A stretch of DNA of 64,000 nucleotides from Alcanivorax sp. 1008 (GCF_020667895.1 NZ_JAFMPS010000006.1:121589-185588); one strand, 5' to 3'; counted from the first letter of the stretch, positions 47,275-59,175 are shown. The notes: a model not told the origin generated them from the sequence alone. A program made the numbers and translations.

Positions 47275-47898
47275 ATGGCACGTTCAAAAAGCAGTGATCG
47301 CTGGCTCAAGGAGCATTTTGATGACCCTTGGGTGGCCCGAGCCCAGACTGAGGGCTATCGCTCCCGGGCATGCTACAAGCTCCTTGAAATCAACGATAAG
47401 GATAAGTTGCTGCGGCCGGGAATGCGGGTGTTGGACCTTGGTGCTGCACCTGGAGGGTGGTCGCAGGTGGCGGCCCGTCTGGTTGGTGACAAGGGCCTGG
47501 TGCTGGCCTCAGACATCCTGCCCATGGAGCCTTTGGCCGGGGTGACCTTTATCCAGGGGGATTTTCGTGAGGATGAGGTATTTCAGCAGCTGCTGGACGC
47601 CCTCGGTGGTGGCAAGGTAGACCTTGTTATTTCAGATATGGCCCCCAATATGAGTGGTAACCGTGCGGTGGACATGCCGCGCGCCATATATCTTGCGGAA
47701 TTGGCGCTGGATATGGCGGCGCGAGTACTGGAACCGGATGGTCGGTTTCTGGTCAAGGTGTTCCAGGGTGAGGGGATCGAGGAGTTCCGACGGCTTCTTC
47801 ACGACACCTTTCGTAGCGTGGTAACCCGTAAGCCTGCGGCCAGTCGGCCGCGCTCCAATGAGGTCTATCTGCTGGGGTCAGGCCTCAAAATGGTGTAA
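47275..47898 (+). CDS. rlmE: 23S rRNA (uridine-2552-2'-O) methyltransferase RlmE
   Basis: 207 residues. SAM motif [15 protein letters not shown], catalytic tetrad residues in [28 protein letters not shown] and the ending [10 protein letters not shown]. It methylates U2552 of 23S rRNA in the A loop. ftsH lies 57 bases downstream, as in E. coli. Confidence 0.96.
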   Translation: MARSKSSDRWLKEHFDDPWVARAQTEGYRSRACYKLLEINDKDKLLRPGMRVLDLGAAPGGWSQVAARLVGDKGLVLASDILPMEPLAGVTFIQGDFREDEVFQQLLDALGGGKVDLVISDMAPNMSGNRAVDMPRAIYLAELALDMAARVLEPDGRFLVKVFQGEGIEEFRRLLHDTFRSVVTRKPAASRPRSNEVYLLGSGLKMV

Positions 47899-47954
47899 TT
47901 TGGATATCCGTATGTCCCAGAATCTCCCGGTCAGCACCGGGCAAGAGGTGTAGT

Positions 47955-49898
47955 TTGAACGACATGACCCGCAATATCCTTCTCTGGTTGGTAATCGCCG
48001 GGGTTCTTTATGTGGTTGCTCAGAGCATCAGCCCGCAGGCGGTAAGCCAGCGCATGGATTACTCCGAGTTTATTACCCGGGTGGAGAATGGCGATGTGGC
48101 CAAGGTCACTATCAACGACACCCGTATTGCAGGTGAGCTGTCTGGTGGTGGGCGTTTTGAAACGGTCAAACCACCGATTCTGGATCTTGATCTGCTGCCG
48201 ACTCTGCACAATAACAGTGTGGTTATTGTTGGTCAGGAGCCGGAGCGTCAAGGTTTCCTGACCCAGTTATTTCTCTCGATTCTGCCGATCCTGCTGATCC
48301 TGGCGATCTTTATCTTCTTTATGCGGCAGATGCAGGGAGGGGGTCGTGGTGGCGCCGGGGGACCTATGACCTTCGGCAAGAGCCGCGCTCGTCTGCTTGG
48401 CGAAGACCAGATCAAGACGACCTTTGCCGATGTTGCAGGTGTTGAAGAGGCCAAGGAAGAAGTTCAGGAGCTGGTCGAGTTTCTACGTGATCCAGGCAAG
48501 TTCCAGCGTCTTGGCGGCAAAATCCCCCGTGGCGTGTTGATGGTCGGTTCGCCCGGTACAGGTAAAACCCTGCTGGCCAAGGCCATTGCGGGCGAGGCCA
48601 AGGTGCCTTTCTTCTCTATCTCTGGCTCTGATTTCGTTGAAATGTTTGTCGGTGTTGGCGCATCCCGGGTGCGCGATATGTTCGAGCAGGCCAAGAAGCA
48701 TGCGCCCTGCATCATCTTTATTGATGAAATTGATGCGGTGGGTCGTTCCCGTGGTGCCGGTTTAGGTGGTGGCCATGATGAGCGTGAGCAGACCTTGAAC
48801 CAGCTGCTGGTGGAAATGGATGGTTTTGAAGGCACCGAAGGCGTCATCGTGATTGCTGCTACCAACCGTCCTGATGTGCTTGATGCTGCTTTGCTACGCC
48901 CCGGACGGTTTGACCGTCAGGTAGTAGTGCCGCTACCAGATGTGCGCGGCCGCGAGCAGATCCTGAAAGTACATATGCGCAGCGTGCCGATTGCCGATGA
49001 CGTTAAGCCAGCATTGATCGCCCGTGGCACCCCGGGTTTCTCAGGGGCGGATCTTGCCAATCTGGTTAATGAGGCCGCCTTGTTCGCTGCTCGCGCCAAC
49101 AAGCGAGTGGTCAACATGGAAGAGTTCGAAAAGGCTAAAGACAAAATCATGATGGGCGCGGAGCGACGCTCCATGGTCATGAATGAAAAGGAGAAGCTCA
49201 ACACCGCATACCACGAAGCCGGTCATGCCATTGTTGGGCGTCTGGTGCCAGAACATGACCCGGTGTACAAGGTCAGTATCATTCCCCGTGGCCGTGCATT
49301 GGGTGTGACTATGTACCTGCCAGAGGAAGACAAGTACTCACAATCCAAGCGTGCTCTGGAAAGCATGATTTCCTCCCTTTTTGGTGGTCGGATTGCAGAG
49401 GAGTTGACTCTGGGGGTTGATGGTGTGACCACGGGAGCATCGAACGATATTGAGCGTGCTACCAAAATGGCGCGGGCCATGGTGACCAAGTGGGGTTTGT
49501 CGGCAAAACTTGGCCCGCTGGCCTACGAAGAAGACGAAGGCGAAGTTTTTCTGGGTAAATCAGTGACCCAGAGCAAGCACGTTTCCGAGCAAACCGCTGA
49601 AGAGATTGATCGCGAAGTGCGCTCCATTATCGACATGTGCTATGGCCGCGCTCAAAAAATTCTTGAGGAAAACCGTGACAAGCTCGAGGCCATGGCCCAG
49701 GCACTGATGCAGTATGAAACCATTGATGCTGATCAGATCGAGGACATTATGTCTGGCAAGCCACCCCGTCCGCCAAAGGACTGGAATGACAGCGGCACCT
49801 CGGGTGGTTCGGCGACGGGTGATACCAAGGAGTCGGAGGCCCATGACGAGGGGCGTGACAATGACAAGCCGATTGGTGGTCCAGCCAATACACACTGA
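47955..49898 (+). CDS. ftsH: ATP-dependent zinc metalloprotease FtsH
   Basis: 647 residues with a TTG start at 47955 (GAGGTG upstream). An ATG at 47964 is an alternative. Two membrane segments (about 8-26 and 100-122) frame a periplasmic domain. The AAA domain has Walker A GSPGTGKT (most relatives read GPPGTGKT), Walker [12 protein letters not shown] and the SRH region. The protease site is HEAGH, with the third ligand near residue 500. It degrades membrane and unstable proteins. The stop overlaps the folP start (TGATGA). Confidence 0.97.
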   Translation: MNDMTRNILLWLVIAGVLYVVAQSISPQAVSQRMDYSEFITRVENGDVAKVTINDTRIAGELSGGGRFETVKPPILDLDLLPTLHNNSVVIVGQEPERQGFLTQLFLSILPILLILAIFIFFMRQMQGGGRGGAGGPMTFGKSRARLLGEDQIKTTFADVAGVEEAKEEVQELVEFLRDPGKFQRLGGKIPRGVLMVGSPGTGKTLLAKAIAGEAKVPFFSISGSDFVEMFVGVGASRVRDMFEQAKKHAPCIIFIDEIDAVGRSRGAGLGGGHDEREQTLNQLLVEMDGFEGTEGVIVIAATNRPDVLDAALLRPGRFDRQVVVPLPDVRGREQILKVHMRSVPIADDVKPALIARGTPGFSGADLANLVNEAALFAARANKRVVNMEEFEKAKDKIMMGAERRSMVMNEKEKLNTAYHEAGHAIVGRLVPEHDPVYKVSIIPRGRALGVTMYLPEEDKYSQSKRALESMISSLFGGRIAEELTLGVDGVTTGASNDIERATKMARAMVTKWGLSAKLGPLAYEEDEGEVFLGKSVTQSKHVSEQTAEEIDREVRSIIDMCYGRAQKILEENRDKLEAMAQALMQYETIDADQIEDIMSGKPPRPPKDWNDSGTSGGSATGDTKESEAHDEGRDNDKPIGGPANTH

Positions 49899-50749
49899 TG
49901 ACCGATAACACATTGCAATGCGGGGCGCGGACACTGGACTTGTCCGCGCCTGTCGTTATGGGGGTGCTGAATGTCACCCCCGATTCGTTTTCAGATGGCG
50001 GGCGCTACCTCGGCCGTGATGCAGCGCTCATGCATGCCCAGTCAATGATTCAGGCCGGCGCGAAGATCATTGATATTGGTGGTGAGTCAACCCGACCTGG
50101 CGCCGCCAGTGTGTCTGTTGGCGAAGAGCTTGATCGGGTGGTGGTTGCTGTTGAGGCCGTCGCTGCGGAATGCGATGCGGTAATTTCTGTTGATACTTCC
50201 ACGCCAGAAGTTATGCGTGAAGCTGCGGCACTGGGCGCTGGCATGATCAACGATATCCGCGCTCTAACTCGCCCCGGTGCATTGCAGGCCGCAGCGGCTA
50301 CCGGGCTGGCCGTGTGTCTGATGCATATGCAGGGCGAGCCCGGCACTATGCAGCATGCGCCTCTCTATGCGGATGTAGTGGCGGAGGTTGAGGCATTTCT
50401 GGCAGAGCGGGTGGGCACCTGTGTTGCTGCCGGTATTGAGCGTAGTAAGTTGGTACTGGATCCGGGGTTCGGTTTTGGCAAAACCGATCAGCACAATTTG
50501 GCCTTACTGGCCTCGCTGCCCCAGCTTGCTGCTCGTGGTATGCCGGTGCTGGCCGGGCTGTCGCGTAAATCAATGATCGGTCGTTTGCTGGAGCGGCCAG
50601 TGGCAGATCGGCTGATTGGCAGTGTGGTGCTTGCATTGTTAGCTGCGCAGCGCGGCGCACGGATTGTTCGCGTGCATGATGTGGCTGAAACTGTGGATGC
50701 ATTACGATTGCTGCAGGTTGTTAATCAGGTGGAGGCAGGGCAGGGATGA
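49898..50749 (+). CDS. folP: Dihydropteroate synthase FolP
   Basis: 283 residues. Motifs: [46 protein letters not shown] and [10 protein letters not shown], all of the TIM-barrel pterin- and pABA-binding site. It condenses dihydropterin pyrophosphate with p-aminobenzoate to dihydropteroate. Start at 49898 overlaps ftsH by one base. Confidence 0.97.
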   Translation: MTDNTLQCGARTLDLSAPVVMGVLNVTPDSFSDGGRYLGRDAALMHAQSMIQAGAKIIDIGGESTRPGAASVSVGEELDRVVVAVEAVAAECDAVISVDTSTPEVMREAAALGAGMINDIRALTRPGALQAAAATGLAVCLMHMQGEPGTMQHAPLYADVVAEVEAFLAERVGTCVAAGIERSKLVLDPGFGFGKTDQHNLALLASLPQLAARGMPVLAGLSRKSMIGRLLERPVADRLIGSVVLALLAAQRGARIVRVHDVAETVDALRLLQVVNQVEAGQG

Positions 50750-52095
50750 CAAGAAAGTACTTCGGTACAGATGGTATTCGTGGGCCGGTCGGACACCTGC
50801 CAATTACTCCTGAGTTTGTTCTCAAGCTTGGCTGGGCTGTTGGCAAGGTTATGCAGGCGCGCGGCGACCAAGAGCTGGAAAACAAGATATTAATTGGCAA
50901 GGACACCCGCAGTTCCGGCTATATTTTCGAGTCTACTCTAGAGGCAGGTATATCTTCTGCGGGCGTTGATGTGCGCCTGCTGGGTCCCATGCCTACTCCG
51001 GCAGTCGCCTATCTGACTCGCACCTTCCGGGCTCAGGCGGGCATCGTTATTTCTGCATCGCACAACCCCTATACCGACAACGGCATCAAGTTCTTTGGTC
51101 CGGATGGTCGAAAATTGGCGGATGACGTAGAGTATGAGATTGAGCGCATGCTTGATGAGCCGATGCGCATGGTTAGCGCAGATCGGCTTGGAAAGGTTCG
51201 ACGTATCAATGACGCCCGCGGGCGCTATATCGAGTTTTGCAAGAGCACGGTGCCGCATCCGTTTAGTCTGAAGGGGCTGCGCATTGTGGTTGATTGTGCT
51301 CATGGTGCCAGTTACCACATTGCTCCAGATGTGTTTGAGGAGTTGGGAGCCGAAGTGATAGCCATTGGCAGGGAGCCGGACGGCGTCAATATCAATCTTG
51401 ATTGTGGCAGCACCCACCCTGAGGTGTTGCAACAGAAAGTAATTGAGGTGCGTGCAGATCTCGGCATCGCGCTGGACGGTGATGCGGATCGGGTCTTGAT
51501 GGTGGATGATCAGGGCGAGCTGGTAGATGGCGATCAGCTTCTTTATGTGCTGGCAATGGATCGGGCGCGACGCGGAGCATTGTGTGGTGGGGTGGTTGGC
51601 ACGTTGATGAGCAACTTCGGCCTTGAGCTGGCGCTCAGTGATGCGCAGATTCCGTTCCACCGCGCCGGTGTTGGTGACCGCTATGTCATGGAGGCGTTGG
51701 ACCGGCATGGCTGGTCACTGGGCGGCGAGTCCTCTGGGCATATTGTCTGTCTTGATCGCACCAGCACCGGCGACGGTATTGTCTCTGCGCTCCAGGTGTT
51801 GTCGGCTCTAATTGGTCAGGACTGCTCGTTACGCGAGGCGCTGGCGGGCTTAAAAACCGTGCCTCAGGTGATGATCAATGTCCGCGGGCCAAATCGAACA
51901 GGGTTTATGCAGAATGAATGGATCAAGAAGGCCCTTGCCGACGCGGATCATCAGTTAGCAGGGCGTGGTCGTGTGCTGCTGCGGCCCTCTGGTACTGAGC
52001 CTCTGGTGCGCGTGATGGTAGAGGGCGAGGACGCGGCGCTGGTGGAGCAGGTTTGCCGCTCACTCGCCGACGTGGTTACTGAAGTCATCGCCTGA
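50746..52095 (+). CDS. glmM: Phosphoglucosamine mutase GlmM
   Basis: 449 residues. Catalytic phosphoserine in [18 protein letters not shown] (Ser near 100), metal site LDGDADRV, sugar-binding GGESSGH, phosphate-binding [12 protein letters not shown]. It turns glucosamine-6-phosphate to the 1-phosphate for UDP-GlcNAc. The start overlaps the folP stop by four bases. Confidence 0.97.
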   Translation: MTRKYFGTDGIRGPVGHLPITPEFVLKLGWAVGKVMQARGDQELENKILIGKDTRSSGYIFESTLEAGISSAGVDVRLLGPMPTPAVAYLTRTFRAQAGIVISASHNPYTDNGIKFFGPDGRKLADDVEYEIERMLDEPMRMVSADRLGKVRRINDARGRYIEFCKSTVPHPFSLKGLRIVVDCAHGASYHIAPDVFEELGAEVIAIGREPDGVNINLDCGSTHPEVLQQKVIEVRADLGIALDGDADRVLMVDDQGELVDGDQLLYVLAMDRARRGALCGGVVGTLMSNFGLELALSDAQIPFHRAGVGDRYVMEALDRHGWSLGGESSGHIVCLDRTSTGDGIVSALQVLSALIGQDCSLREALAGLKTVPQVMINVRGPNRTGFMQNEWIKKALADADHQLAGRGRVLLRPSGTEPLVRVMVEGEDAALVEQVCRSLADVVTEVIA

Positions 52096-52155
52096 GGTTG
52101 TCGGACGATAAACCTGTCGCTATCCTTCGCGGCCACTGAAAACAGGGAGAAACAG

Positions 52156-52911
52156 ATGACCCGGATTCCCTTGGTGGCCGGCAATTGGAAGATGAATGGC
52201 CGCCGCGCCATGGCTGCACAGCTGGCGGCGGAAGTTGCCGCAGGGGCTCCCGCTGGTGTCGAAGTGCTGTTGTGTCCGCCACTGGTCTACCTTGATACGG
52301 TTGCTGCTGCCGCAAAAGGCAGCCCTGTTTGTTTTGCAGGACAAAACGTTGCTGCAACCAGCGATGGCGCTTTCACGGGCGAGGTGTCCGCTGAAATGCT
52401 CGTGGATGCTGGCTGCCAGTACGTGCTTGTTGGTCATTCTGAGCGCCGTACCCTGTTCGCCGAGGATAATGCTCAGGTGGCAGACAAGTTCTGCCGGGCC
52501 CTGGAGGCGGGCCTGCGCCCGGTACTTTGTATAGGCGAAACTTTGGCTGAACGTGAGGCCGGACGGACTGAGCAGGTGGTTAATGCTCAGCTTGAGGCGG
52601 TTTTTTCACGGATTACAGCGGCGCAGTTGGTGGGCGCGGTTATCGCTTATGAGCCCGTCTGGGCGATTGGTACAGGCATGACCGCCTCTCCCGATCAGGC
52701 TCAGGCGGTGCATGCGCATATTCGGGCCAGGTTGAGTGGCGCATTCGGTGCTGAACTGGCTGAATCGTTACGGCTTCTTTACGGCGGCAGTGTAAAGGCG
52801 GATAATGCCGCGTCCCTTTTCGCCGGTGCTGATATTGACGGCGGCCTAATCGGGGGGGCGTCACTTGACGCAGAGACATTCCTCGCCATTTGTCAGGCGG
52901 CAACAGCGTAA
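52156..52911 (+). CDS. tpiA: Triose-phosphate isomerase TpiA
   Basis: 251 residues. NWKMNG contains the active-site lysine. Catalytic histidine is in LVGHSERR and catalytic glutamate in AYEPVWAIGTG, with the phosphate loop GGSVKADNA. Cytosolic glycolysis enzyme. The glmM-tpiA-secG order is conserved in gammaproteobacteria. Confidence 0.97.
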   Translation: MTRIPLVAGNWKMNGRRAMAAQLAAEVAAGAPAGVEVLLCPPLVYLDTVAAAAKGSPVCFAGQNVAATSDGAFTGEVSAEMLVDAGCQYVLVGHSERRTLFAEDNAQVADKFCRALEAGLRPVLCIGETLAEREAGRTEQVVNAQLEAVFSRITAAQLVGAVIAYEPVWAIGTGMTASPDQAQAVHAHIRARLSGAFGAELAESLRLLYGGSVKADNAASLFAGADIDGGLIGGASLDAETFLAICQAATA

Positions 52912-52923
52912 TAACGGACAGTC

Positions 52924-53313
52924 ATGGATATTATCTTTCTTCATGTGGTGCATGTGCTTGCGGCTCTCGGCCTGATCGGTCTGGTGCTTATTCAGCATGG
53001 CAAGGGCGCCGATGCAGGCGCTTCATTTGGCGGCGGTGCGTCGCAGAGCTTCTTCGGTAGTGCCGGTGCGGCAAATTTCTTGACCCGCTCCACAGCAATT
53101 TTGGCCGCAGTATTTATGCTCACCAGCTTGGCTCTGGCATGGCAGGCTCGTCAGATTGCCAATGAAGATGGGGATCTGCTGCCGGCGTTGCAGAAAATTC
53201 AACAGGAAGTTCCGCAGGTCGATACCGGGGTGCCGGTGGTCGAAGAAAGCGCTGCAGAAGTTCCGCAGGTTGAGGTAGAATCGCCGGCCTCTGATGTGCC
53301 GGTGGTTGAGTAA
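52924..53313 (+). CDS. secG: Preprotein translocase subunit SecG
   Basis: 129 residues. Two membrane segments (about 5-22 and 55-73) with the SecG loop LIQHGKGADAGASFGGGASQSFFGSAG between. The C-terminal tail is acidic with PQV/PVVE repeats, longer than usual, and likely disordered. It supports SecYE during protein export. tRNA-Leu follows 7 bases later, as in E. coli. Confidence 0.94.
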   Translation: MDIIFLHVVHVLAALGLIGLVLIQHGKGADAGASFGGGASQSFFGSAGAANFLTRSTAILAAVFMLTSLALAWQARQIANEDGDLLPALQKIQQEVPQVDTGVPVVEESAAEVPQVEVESPASDVPVVE

Positions 53314-53320
53314 GCACGTA

Positions 53321-53406
53321 GCCGAAGTGGTGAAATTGGTAGACACGCTATCTTGAGGGGGTAGTGGGCGCAGCCCGTGCCGGTTCGAGTCCGGCCTTCG
53401 GCACCA
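53321..53406 (+). tRNA. tRNA-Leu (anticodon GAG)
   Basis: Acceptor GCCGAAG pairs with CTTCGGC. The anticodon arm is CTATC-TTGAGGG-GGTAG with GAG at positions 34-36. There is a long variable arm, then T arm CCGGTTCGAGTCCGG and encoded CCA. It lies after secG, the place of leuU in E. coli. Confidence 0.96.
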
Positions 53407-53414
53407 ATCTTAAG

Positions 53415-53438
53415 AGGCGTCCAATGGACGCCTTTTTA
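53415..53438 (+). terminator. Terminator after tRNA-Leu
   Basis: AGGCGTC, short loop, GACGCCT then TTTTT. Nine bases after the tRNA 3' end. It closes the secG-tRNA transcript. Confidence 0.78.
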
Positions 53439-53591
53439 CTTTTTCCGTTTTTCGCCTGAGGTGTTGCCTGATCTCTGATCTCTCCCCGGCGGCCACTTCC
53501 AGATCATATTTGCGATGCAGTCCTGCCTTTATGGGGGCTGCCTGATTGTGCGGTTTTCCTCAGAGCCTGCGGCCAAATGGTCTGATATACA

Positions 53592-53620
53592 TTGACAGTC
53601 CAAAGTCAGCTAACTATAGT
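53592..53620 (+). promoter_or_regulatory. Strong sigma-70 promoter for the initiator tRNA operon
   Basis: TTGACA, 17 bases, TATAGT, followed by a GC-rich discriminator GCTGCACC, typical of growth-rate-controlled promoters. The tRNA starts about 70 bases after the expected start site, leaving a short leader with a small hairpin. Confidence 0.85.
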
Positions 53621-53695
53621 GCTGCACCTGATTCGGGTGCGCATCCGAATAGGTAATCGCCCGATGCGGGGCGTAAAAATGGCATCAAGTTAAGT

Positions 53696-53772
<77 letters not shown>

Positions 53773-53819
53773 AACAGAGGAAGTCTGCGGTTCTGTTTGG
53801 CAGGCGGCCTGGTATTACC

Positions 53820-53845
53820 AAAGCCCCTCTTGCAGGGGCTTTTTT
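53820..53845 (+). terminator. Terminator after tRNA-fMet
   Basis: AAAGCCCCT, loop CTTGC, AGGGGCTTT then TTTT. It is 47 bases after the tRNA and would separate most of its transcript from rimP. Confidence 0.78.
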
Positions 53846-53888
53846 GTCTTGCGGGCCGGCTGCCTCAGTCAGCGGGTTCGCAACGTGA

Positions 53889-53912
53889 AATGGGCGTTGC
53901 GCCCATTTTTTG
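53889..53912 (+). terminator. Second terminator-like hairpin before rimP
   Basis: AATGGGCG, loop TTG, CGCCCATT then TTTT. Only 22 bases before the rimP start. In E. coli the metY-nusA operon has internal terminators subject to read-through, so this pair may tune expression. Confidence 0.65.
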
Positions 53913-53933
53913 TTTTTGGCGTTTGGGTGAGCT

Positions 53934-54395
53934 GTGTCACGCAGAAGCGACGAAATTCAGGCAATGTTGCAACCGGTGGTGGAGAGCCTCGGTTATGAGT
54001 TTTGGGGGCTTGAATATATTCAGGGCCGCGGAGCGACATTGCGTATTTATATTGATCGTGATTCAGACGAAGGCATCAGTGTTGACGACTGTGCTTTAGT
54101 CAGTCACCAGGTAAGCGGAGTGCTCGATGTCGAGGACCCAATTTCTGGTGAGTACAACCTTGAAGTATCTTCTCCAGGCATGGAGCGGCCGTTGTTCACC
54201 ATTGAGCAGTGGGCCCGTTATGCTGGCGAAGATATCCAGATTCGTTTGTTGGCCCCGGTGGCGGGCAAGCGGCGTCTGACAGCAACGCTCACTGCTATTG
54301 AGGGTGATGACGTGCTGTTGGACGTAAAAGGCGAGGCACTGCGAGTGCCTTTCGCACAGGTGGATCGGGCAAATCTGGTCGCAAAATTCGACTGA
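53934..54395 (+). CDS. rimP: Ribosome maturation factor RimP
   Basis: 153 residues starting with GTG 53934. Family sequence: MLQPVVESLGYEFWGLEYIQG, LRIYIDRDSDEGISVDDCALVSHQVSGVLDVEDPI (in pieces), YNLEVSSPGMERPLF. It acts late in 30S assembly. It precedes nusA and infB as in most bacteria. Confidence 0.95.
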   Translation: MSRRSDEIQAMLQPVVESLGYEFWGLEYIQGRGATLRIYIDRDSDEGISVDDCALVSHQVSGVLDVEDPISGEYNLEVSSPGMERPLFTIEQWARYAGEDIQIRLLAPVAGKRRLTATLTAIEGDDVLLDVKGEALRVPFAQVDRANLVAKFD

Positions 54396-54443
54396 TTGTC
54401 CCGGTGTCGTCCAAGGACTGTTTGTCTTTGTAAAGGCTTGGCC

Positions 54444-55955
54444 ATGAACAAAGAAATCCTGTTAGTTGCAGAATCTGTATCAAATGAAAAGGGCGTCAGC
54501 CGTGACGTCATTTTTGAAGCCATTGAGCTTGCTCTGGCAGCGGCGACGCGCAAGCGTTTCCACGAAGAGGAAGACGTTGAGATACGTGTCAAAATTGACC
54601 GGGTGACGGGCGGCTACCGCTCTTACCGGGTCTGGCATGTCGTGCCGGATGAAGAACTTTACGAATTTGGCCGTCAGCTGACTCTCGATGAGGCCCACGA
54701 GAAAGATCCCAAGCTGCAGCTTGGCGATGTCTGGGAAGAGGAAGTAGAGTCGGTTGCCTTCGGCCGGATCGGCGCTCAGGCAGCCAAGCAAGTTATCGTG
54801 CAGAAAGTGCGCGAGGCCGAGCGTGCCCAGATCGTTGAAGAGTATCGGCCGCGTATCGGCGAACTGATCAGTGGCATCGTCAAGAAAGTTACCCGCGATA
54901 GCATCATTTTGGATCTTGGTGGCAATGCCGAGGCCCTGATCACTCGCGAGCATATGATTCCCCGTGAAATGGTGCGTCAAAATGATCGCTTGCGTGCTTA
55001 TCTGCTCGGAGTGAATGAAGAGAACCGTGGCCCGCAGCTTTTCGCTAGCCGCGCTTGTCCTGAAATGCTTATCGAGCTGTTCAAGATTGAGGTTCCGGAG
55101 ATCGGGGAAGAGCTTATCGAGATCAAAGGCGCAGCCCGTGATCCAGGGGCTCGAGCAAAAATTGCGGTCAAGACTAACGACCAGCGCATTGATCCAATCG
55201 GTGCTTGCGTAGGTATGCGTGGTGCACGTGTTCAGGCGGTTTCCAATGAGCTGGCAGGTGAGCGGGTTGATATTATCCAGTGGGATGACAATCCGGCGCA
55301 GCTTGTAATCAATGCGATGCAGCCTGCAGAAGTAGCCTCCATCGTCGTCGATGAAGAAAAGCACTCCATGGACGTTGCGGTGGAAGATGAGTCCGCGTTG
55401 GCTCAGGCCATTGGCCGTGGTGGTCAGAATATCCGTTTGGCATCTGAGCTGACTGGCTGGGAGTTGAATGTGATGACTCTCGACAAGGCTCAGGAAAAGC
55501 AGGAAGAAGAAGCACAGCAGTCCATGGATGTGTTTATTCGCGAGCTGGACGTTGACGAAGATATTGCAGAAGTATTGGTGGCGGAAGGCTTTACCACACT
55601 TGAAGAAGTTGCCTACGTGCCGGTTGAAGAAATGCTTGGCATTGACGGATTCGATGAAGAAATTGTCGAAGCTCTTCGTCAGCGAGCCAAAGACGTGTTG
55701 TTGACTCGTGCCCTGGCATCTGAAGAGCAGCTGGAAAATGCCGGCCCTGCGGACGACCTGCTGAATATGGATGGCATGGATCGTAAGCTGGCGGTAGAGC
55801 TGGCATCTCGGGGTATCGTGACAATGGAAGATCTCGCCGAGCAGGCGGTGGATGACCTGCTTGAAGTTGACGGGATGGACGAACAACGTGCTGCAGAGCT
55901 AATCATGACGGCGCGTGCGCCCTGGTTCGAGAATGAGGAAGCTGCCGGCCAATAA
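54444..55955 (+). CDS. nusA: Transcription termination/antitermination factor NusA
   Basis: 503 residues from ATG 54444. N-terminal polymerase-binding domain, S1 domain ([17 protein letters not shown]), two KH domains ([34 protein letters not shown]) and two acidic C-terminal repeats ([34 protein letters not shown]). It controls pausing, termination and antitermination. The upstream in-frame 16 residues from 54396 have no start support. Confidence 0.96.
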   Translation: MNKEILLVAESVSNEKGVSRDVIFEAIELALAAATRKRFHEEEDVEIRVKIDRVTGGYRSYRVWHVVPDEELYEFGRQLTLDEAHEKDPKLQLGDVWEEEVESVAFGRIGAQAAKQVIVQKVREAERAQIVEEYRPRIGELISGIVKKVTRDSIILDLGGNAEALITREHMIPREMVRQNDRLRAYLLGVNEENRGPQLFASRACPEMLIELFKIEVPEIGEELIEIKGAARDPGARAKIAVKTNDQRIDPIGACVGMRGARVQAVSNELAGERVDIIQWDDNPAQLVINAMQPAEVASIVVDEEKHSMDVAVEDESALAQAIGRGGQNIRLASELTGWELNVMTLDKAQEKQEEEAQQSMDVFIRELDVDEDIAEVLVAEGFTTLEEVAYVPVEEMLGIDGFDEEIVEALRQRAKDVLLTRALASEEQLENAGPADDLLNMDGMDRKLAVELASRGIVTMEDLAEQAVDDLLEVDGMDEQRAAELIMTARAPWFENEEAAGQ

Positions 55956-56005
55956 TTCGCAGTAGGGCCGGTAAGTGACGAAACGAACAGGAGCAAGGTT
56001 GGGAT

Positions 56006-58735
56006 ATGGCAGAAACGACGGTTCAGAAGTTGGCAGAGCTGGTAGGTACACCGGTTGATACCTTGCTAACGCAGATGAGTGATGCTGGGTTGCCTCACAA
56101 GGCAGCAGACGAAGGTGTATCTGATGAGCAGAAGCAGCAGCTTCTGGCTCACCTGCGTAAATCTCACGGCGGGGCTGAGGCCGAGCCGAAGAAGATTACC
56201 CTGACACGAAAAACCACCAGCACCATCAAGACCACGGGCACTTCTGGCAAAGCCAAGACGGTGGCCGTAGAGGTACGTAAGAAGCGCACCTACGTTAAGC
56301 GTGAAGTGCTGGAAGCTGAAGAGCGAGAGCGCGAAGAACAGGAGCGTTTAGAGGCAGAGCGCATTGCGGCTGAAGAAGCAGCCCGCAAGGCAGCAGAAGA
56401 AGCCCGTCGCCAGGCAGATGAAGATGCTGCCCGTCGTCAGCGCGAGGAAGCTGAGCGCGCCGCAATGACGCCGGAAGCGCAGCGAGAAGCTGAAGATAAG
56501 GTGCGCAAAGCAGCGGAAGAAAAAGCCAAGCGTTTGCACGTGCCGAAAGTGGGTGGCAAAAAGACTGAAGAAAAAGTCATCAATGAAACCCCTGAACAGC
56601 GCGCCGAGCGTGAAGCTGAAGAAAAGCGCAAGCGCGAGGCTGAAGAGGCCCGTCGTAAGGTGGAGGCAGAAGCCCGTCGCAAGGCTGAAGAGGAGGCGGC
56701 CCGCCGCACCTCAGAGGAAGCTCTCCGTCTTGCTGCCGAGTTGGAAAAGCGTGGTGAAGGCGAACAGCCTGCCCGCGAAGAAGAAGATGATTCCGGCGCC
56801 AGCATCGTAGTTGAAGCGATGGAGGCCAGCTGGCGTGATGAAGAACGTTCATCCAAGCGCCGTCGCCGTAAGCCAGGCGGTAAAGAGCGAGAGGGCAATA
56901 TGCCTGTGGTAGCTCACGGCCAGATGAAAAGTTCATTCCACAAACAGCATGGCTTCAAAAGCCCGACGGAGAAGATGGTTTACGACGTTGAAGTTCCAGA
57001 GACCATTACTGTTGCTGATCTTGCTCAGCGCATGAGCGTGAAAGCCCGCGAAGTATTGAAGACTTTGATGCAGATGGGCGAAATGGCCACCGTGAACCAG
57101 CATATCGATCAGGAAACGGCGATGCTGTTGGTGGAGGAAATGGGCCACACGCCGAAGGCTGTTAAGGACACCCATGCTACGCTGGAAGATGATCTCGTCA
57201 GCTTGATGCCATCCTCGGGTGATCAGGTGGCGCGCGCGCCTGTAGTAACCATCATGGGTCATGTTGATCACGGCAAGACTTCTCTGCTCGACTATATTCG
57301 TCGCGCTAAAGTGGCAGAGGGCGAAGCGGGTGGTATTACCCAGCATATCGGCGCCTATCATGTGACTACTGACAAGGGCATGATCACTTTCCTCGACACC
57401 CCCGGGCATGCTGCGTTTACTGCTATGCGGGCTCGCGGTGCAAAGGCCACTGATATTGTCATTATTGTTGTAGCCGCCGATGACGGCGTTATGCCGCAGA
57501 CCGTGGAAGCAATCAATCACGCCAAAGCTGCCGGTGTGCCGGTTATTGTTGCCGTCAACAAGATGGACAAAGAAGGCGCCGATATCGAGCGAGTCAAGAG
57601 TGAGCTGTCCCAGCATGAGGTGATCTCGGAAGAGTGGGGTGGCGAGTATCAGTTCCGCTATGTATCTGCTCACACCGGTCTTGGTATTGATGACTTGCTT
57701 GATGCGATTCTGATTCAGGCGGAGCTGCTTGAGTTGCAGGCCTGTCCCACCGGTGCAGCCCGTGGTGTGGTGATTGAGTCCCGCATTGAGAAAGGCCGCG
57801 GTGCCGTTTCATCAGTGTTGGTGCAGGAAGGCGAGCTGAAGATTGGTGACATTCTGCTGGCCGGTGGCAACTTTGGCCGTGTCCGGGCAATGAACGACGA
57901 AAATGGCAAGCCGATTAAGTCTGCTGGCCCGTCGATTCCGGTAGAAGTTCTGGGTATGGATGGCGCTGCGGATGCTGGCGAACAGTTTCTCGTTGTGCCA
58001 GATGAGCGCAAGGCCCGTGAAGTGGCTGAGTCTCGCCAGAACCGGGAGCGTGATACCAAGCTCAAGCGTCAGCAAACATCCAAGCTAGAGAACGTGTTTG
58101 CCACCATGGATACTGCCGAGCAGAAGCAGGTCAATATTGTTCTGAAGGCGGATGTACGTGGTTCGCTGGAAGCGATCATGGGTGCACTGAATGATTTGTC
58201 TACCGATGAAGTGAAGGTCAATATTATCTCTGGTGGCGTCGGCGCGATTAATGAGTCCGACGTTAACCTGGCAATGACTTCGTCCGGCGTTCTGCTTGGT
58301 TTTAATGTTCGAGCGGATTCTGCTGCCAAGAAGTTATGCGAGCGCGAAGGTATTGACCTGCGTTACTACTCGATCATCTACGAGATGATTGATGATGTTA
58401 AAAAGGCAATGTCTGGCCTGCTGGCGCCGGAGCGCCGTGAGGAGATCCTTGGCGTTGCCCAGGTGCGCGATGTATTCCGTTCATCCAAGTTTGGTGCGGT
58501 TGCGGGCTGTATGGTGATCGAGGGTACTTTGTATCGAAACCGTCCAATCCGAGTCCTGCGTGACGACGTGGTGGTATTTGAAGGCTCCCTGGAGTCGCTG
58601 CGCCGGTTCAAGGAAGACGTTGCTGAAGTGCGTAATGGCATGGAATGCGGTCTTGCGGTGAAGAGTTACAATGATGTTCGCGAAGGTGACAAGATCGAAG
58701 TGTTTGAGGTGCGCGAGATAGCTCGCACGCTTTAA
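56006..58735 (+). CDS. infB: Translation initiation factor IF-2
   Basis: 909 residues. The N-terminal domain ([14 protein letters not shown]) is followed by a long charged helical linker of E/A/R-rich segments (about 100-240) and the second IF2-N fold. GTPase domain motifs: [21 protein letters not shown] and NKMDKEG. C-terminal domains bind fMet-tRNA. It brings initiator tRNA to the 30S subunit, matching the tRNA-fMet gene upstream. Confidence 0.97.
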   Translation: MAETTVQKLAELVGTPVDTLLTQMSDAGLPHKAADEGVSDEQKQQLLAHLRKSHGGAEAEPKKITLTRKTTSTIKTTGTSGKAKTVAVEVRKKRTYVKREVLEAEEREREEQERLEAERIAAEEAARKAAEEARRQADEDAARRQREEAERAAMTPEAQREAEDKVRKAAEEKAKRLHVPKVGGKKTEEKVINETPEQRAEREAEEKRKREAEEARRKVEAEARRKAEEEAARRTSEEALRLAAELEKRGEGEQPAREEEDDSGASIVVEAMEASWRDEERSSKRRRRKPGGKEREGNMPVVAHGQMKSSFHKQHGFKSPTEKMVYDVEVPETITVADLAQRMSVKAREVLKTLMQMGEMATVNQHIDQETAMLLVEEMGHTPKAVKDTHATLEDDLVSLMPSSGDQVARAPVVTIMGHVDHGKTSLLDYIRRAKVAEGEAGGITQHIGAYHVTTDKGMITFLDTPGHAAFTAMRARGAKATDIVIIVVAADDGVMPQTVEAINHAKAAGVPVIVAVNKMDKEGADIERVKSELSQHEVISEEWGGEYQFRYVSAHTGLGIDDLLDAILIQAELLELQACPTGAARGVVIESRIEKGRGAVSSVLVQEGELKIGDILLAGGNFGRVRAMNDENGKPIKSAGPSIPVEVLGMDGAADAGEQFLVVPDERKAREVAESRQNRERDTKLKRQQTSKLENVFATMDTAEQKQVNIVLKADVRGSLEAIMGALNDLSTDEVKVNIISGGVGAINESDVNLAMTSSGVLLGFNVRADSAAKKLCEREGIDLRYYSIIYEMIDDVKKAMSGLLAPERREEILGVAQVRDVFRSSKFGAVAGCMVIEGTLYRNRPIRVLRDDVVVFEGSLESLRRFKEDVAEVRNGMECGLAVKSYNDVREGDKIEVFEVREIARTL

Positions 58736-58737
58736 TC

Positions 58738-59169
58738 ATGACGAGACATCGCCGCCCGCAGGGCTTCCAGCGCACCGACCGGATCGCCGATCATATTCAG
58801 CGGGAGCTGGCGCGGCTGTTTCGCGAGGAAATGAAAGACCCTCGTATCGGTAACGTCACTGTGCAGGACGTCCGTGTGGCCAAGGACCTTGGTTGGGCGG
58901 ACGTCTACTTTACCCTGCTGGGTGAGGGTGCCGAGGAAGGCCGTAATGCGCAGCAAGTGCTCAATAATGCGGCCGGCTTTTTCCGTACCGAGCTGGCCCA
59001 GGTGCTTAACACCCGCACCACGCCACGGTTGCGCTTCCACTATGACGACCTGCCTGAGCGCGCCATTGAAATCTCGGCGCTGATCCAGAAGGCGTTGCAC
59101 GAAGACAGTATGCATCCGCAGGATCCGGACAGGCTTGATGACCCGGACTCTCTGGACGAGCAGGAGTAA
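58738..59169 (+). CDS. rbfA: Ribosome-binding factor RbfA
   Basis: 143 residues. KH-like fold: RTDRIADHIQRELARLFREEMKDPRIGNVTVQDVRVAKDLGWADVYFTLLG (in pieces). It matures the 5' end of 16S rRNA. The start is 2 bases after the infB stop. The C-terminal tail has DPDRLDDPDSLDEQE, acidic. Confidence 0.96.
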   Translation: MTRHRRPQGFQRTDRIADHIQRELARLFREEMKDPRIGNVTVQDVRVAKDLGWADVYFTLLGEGAEEGRNAQQVLNNAAGFFRTELAQVLNTRTTPRLRFHYDDLPERAIEISALIQKALHEDSMHPQDPDRLDDPDSLDEQE

Positions 59170-59175
59170 TCTCAC

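Noticed and set aside
54480..55886. 468-residue open frame antisense to nusA
   Set aside because: Shadow of nusA. No start signal or domain.
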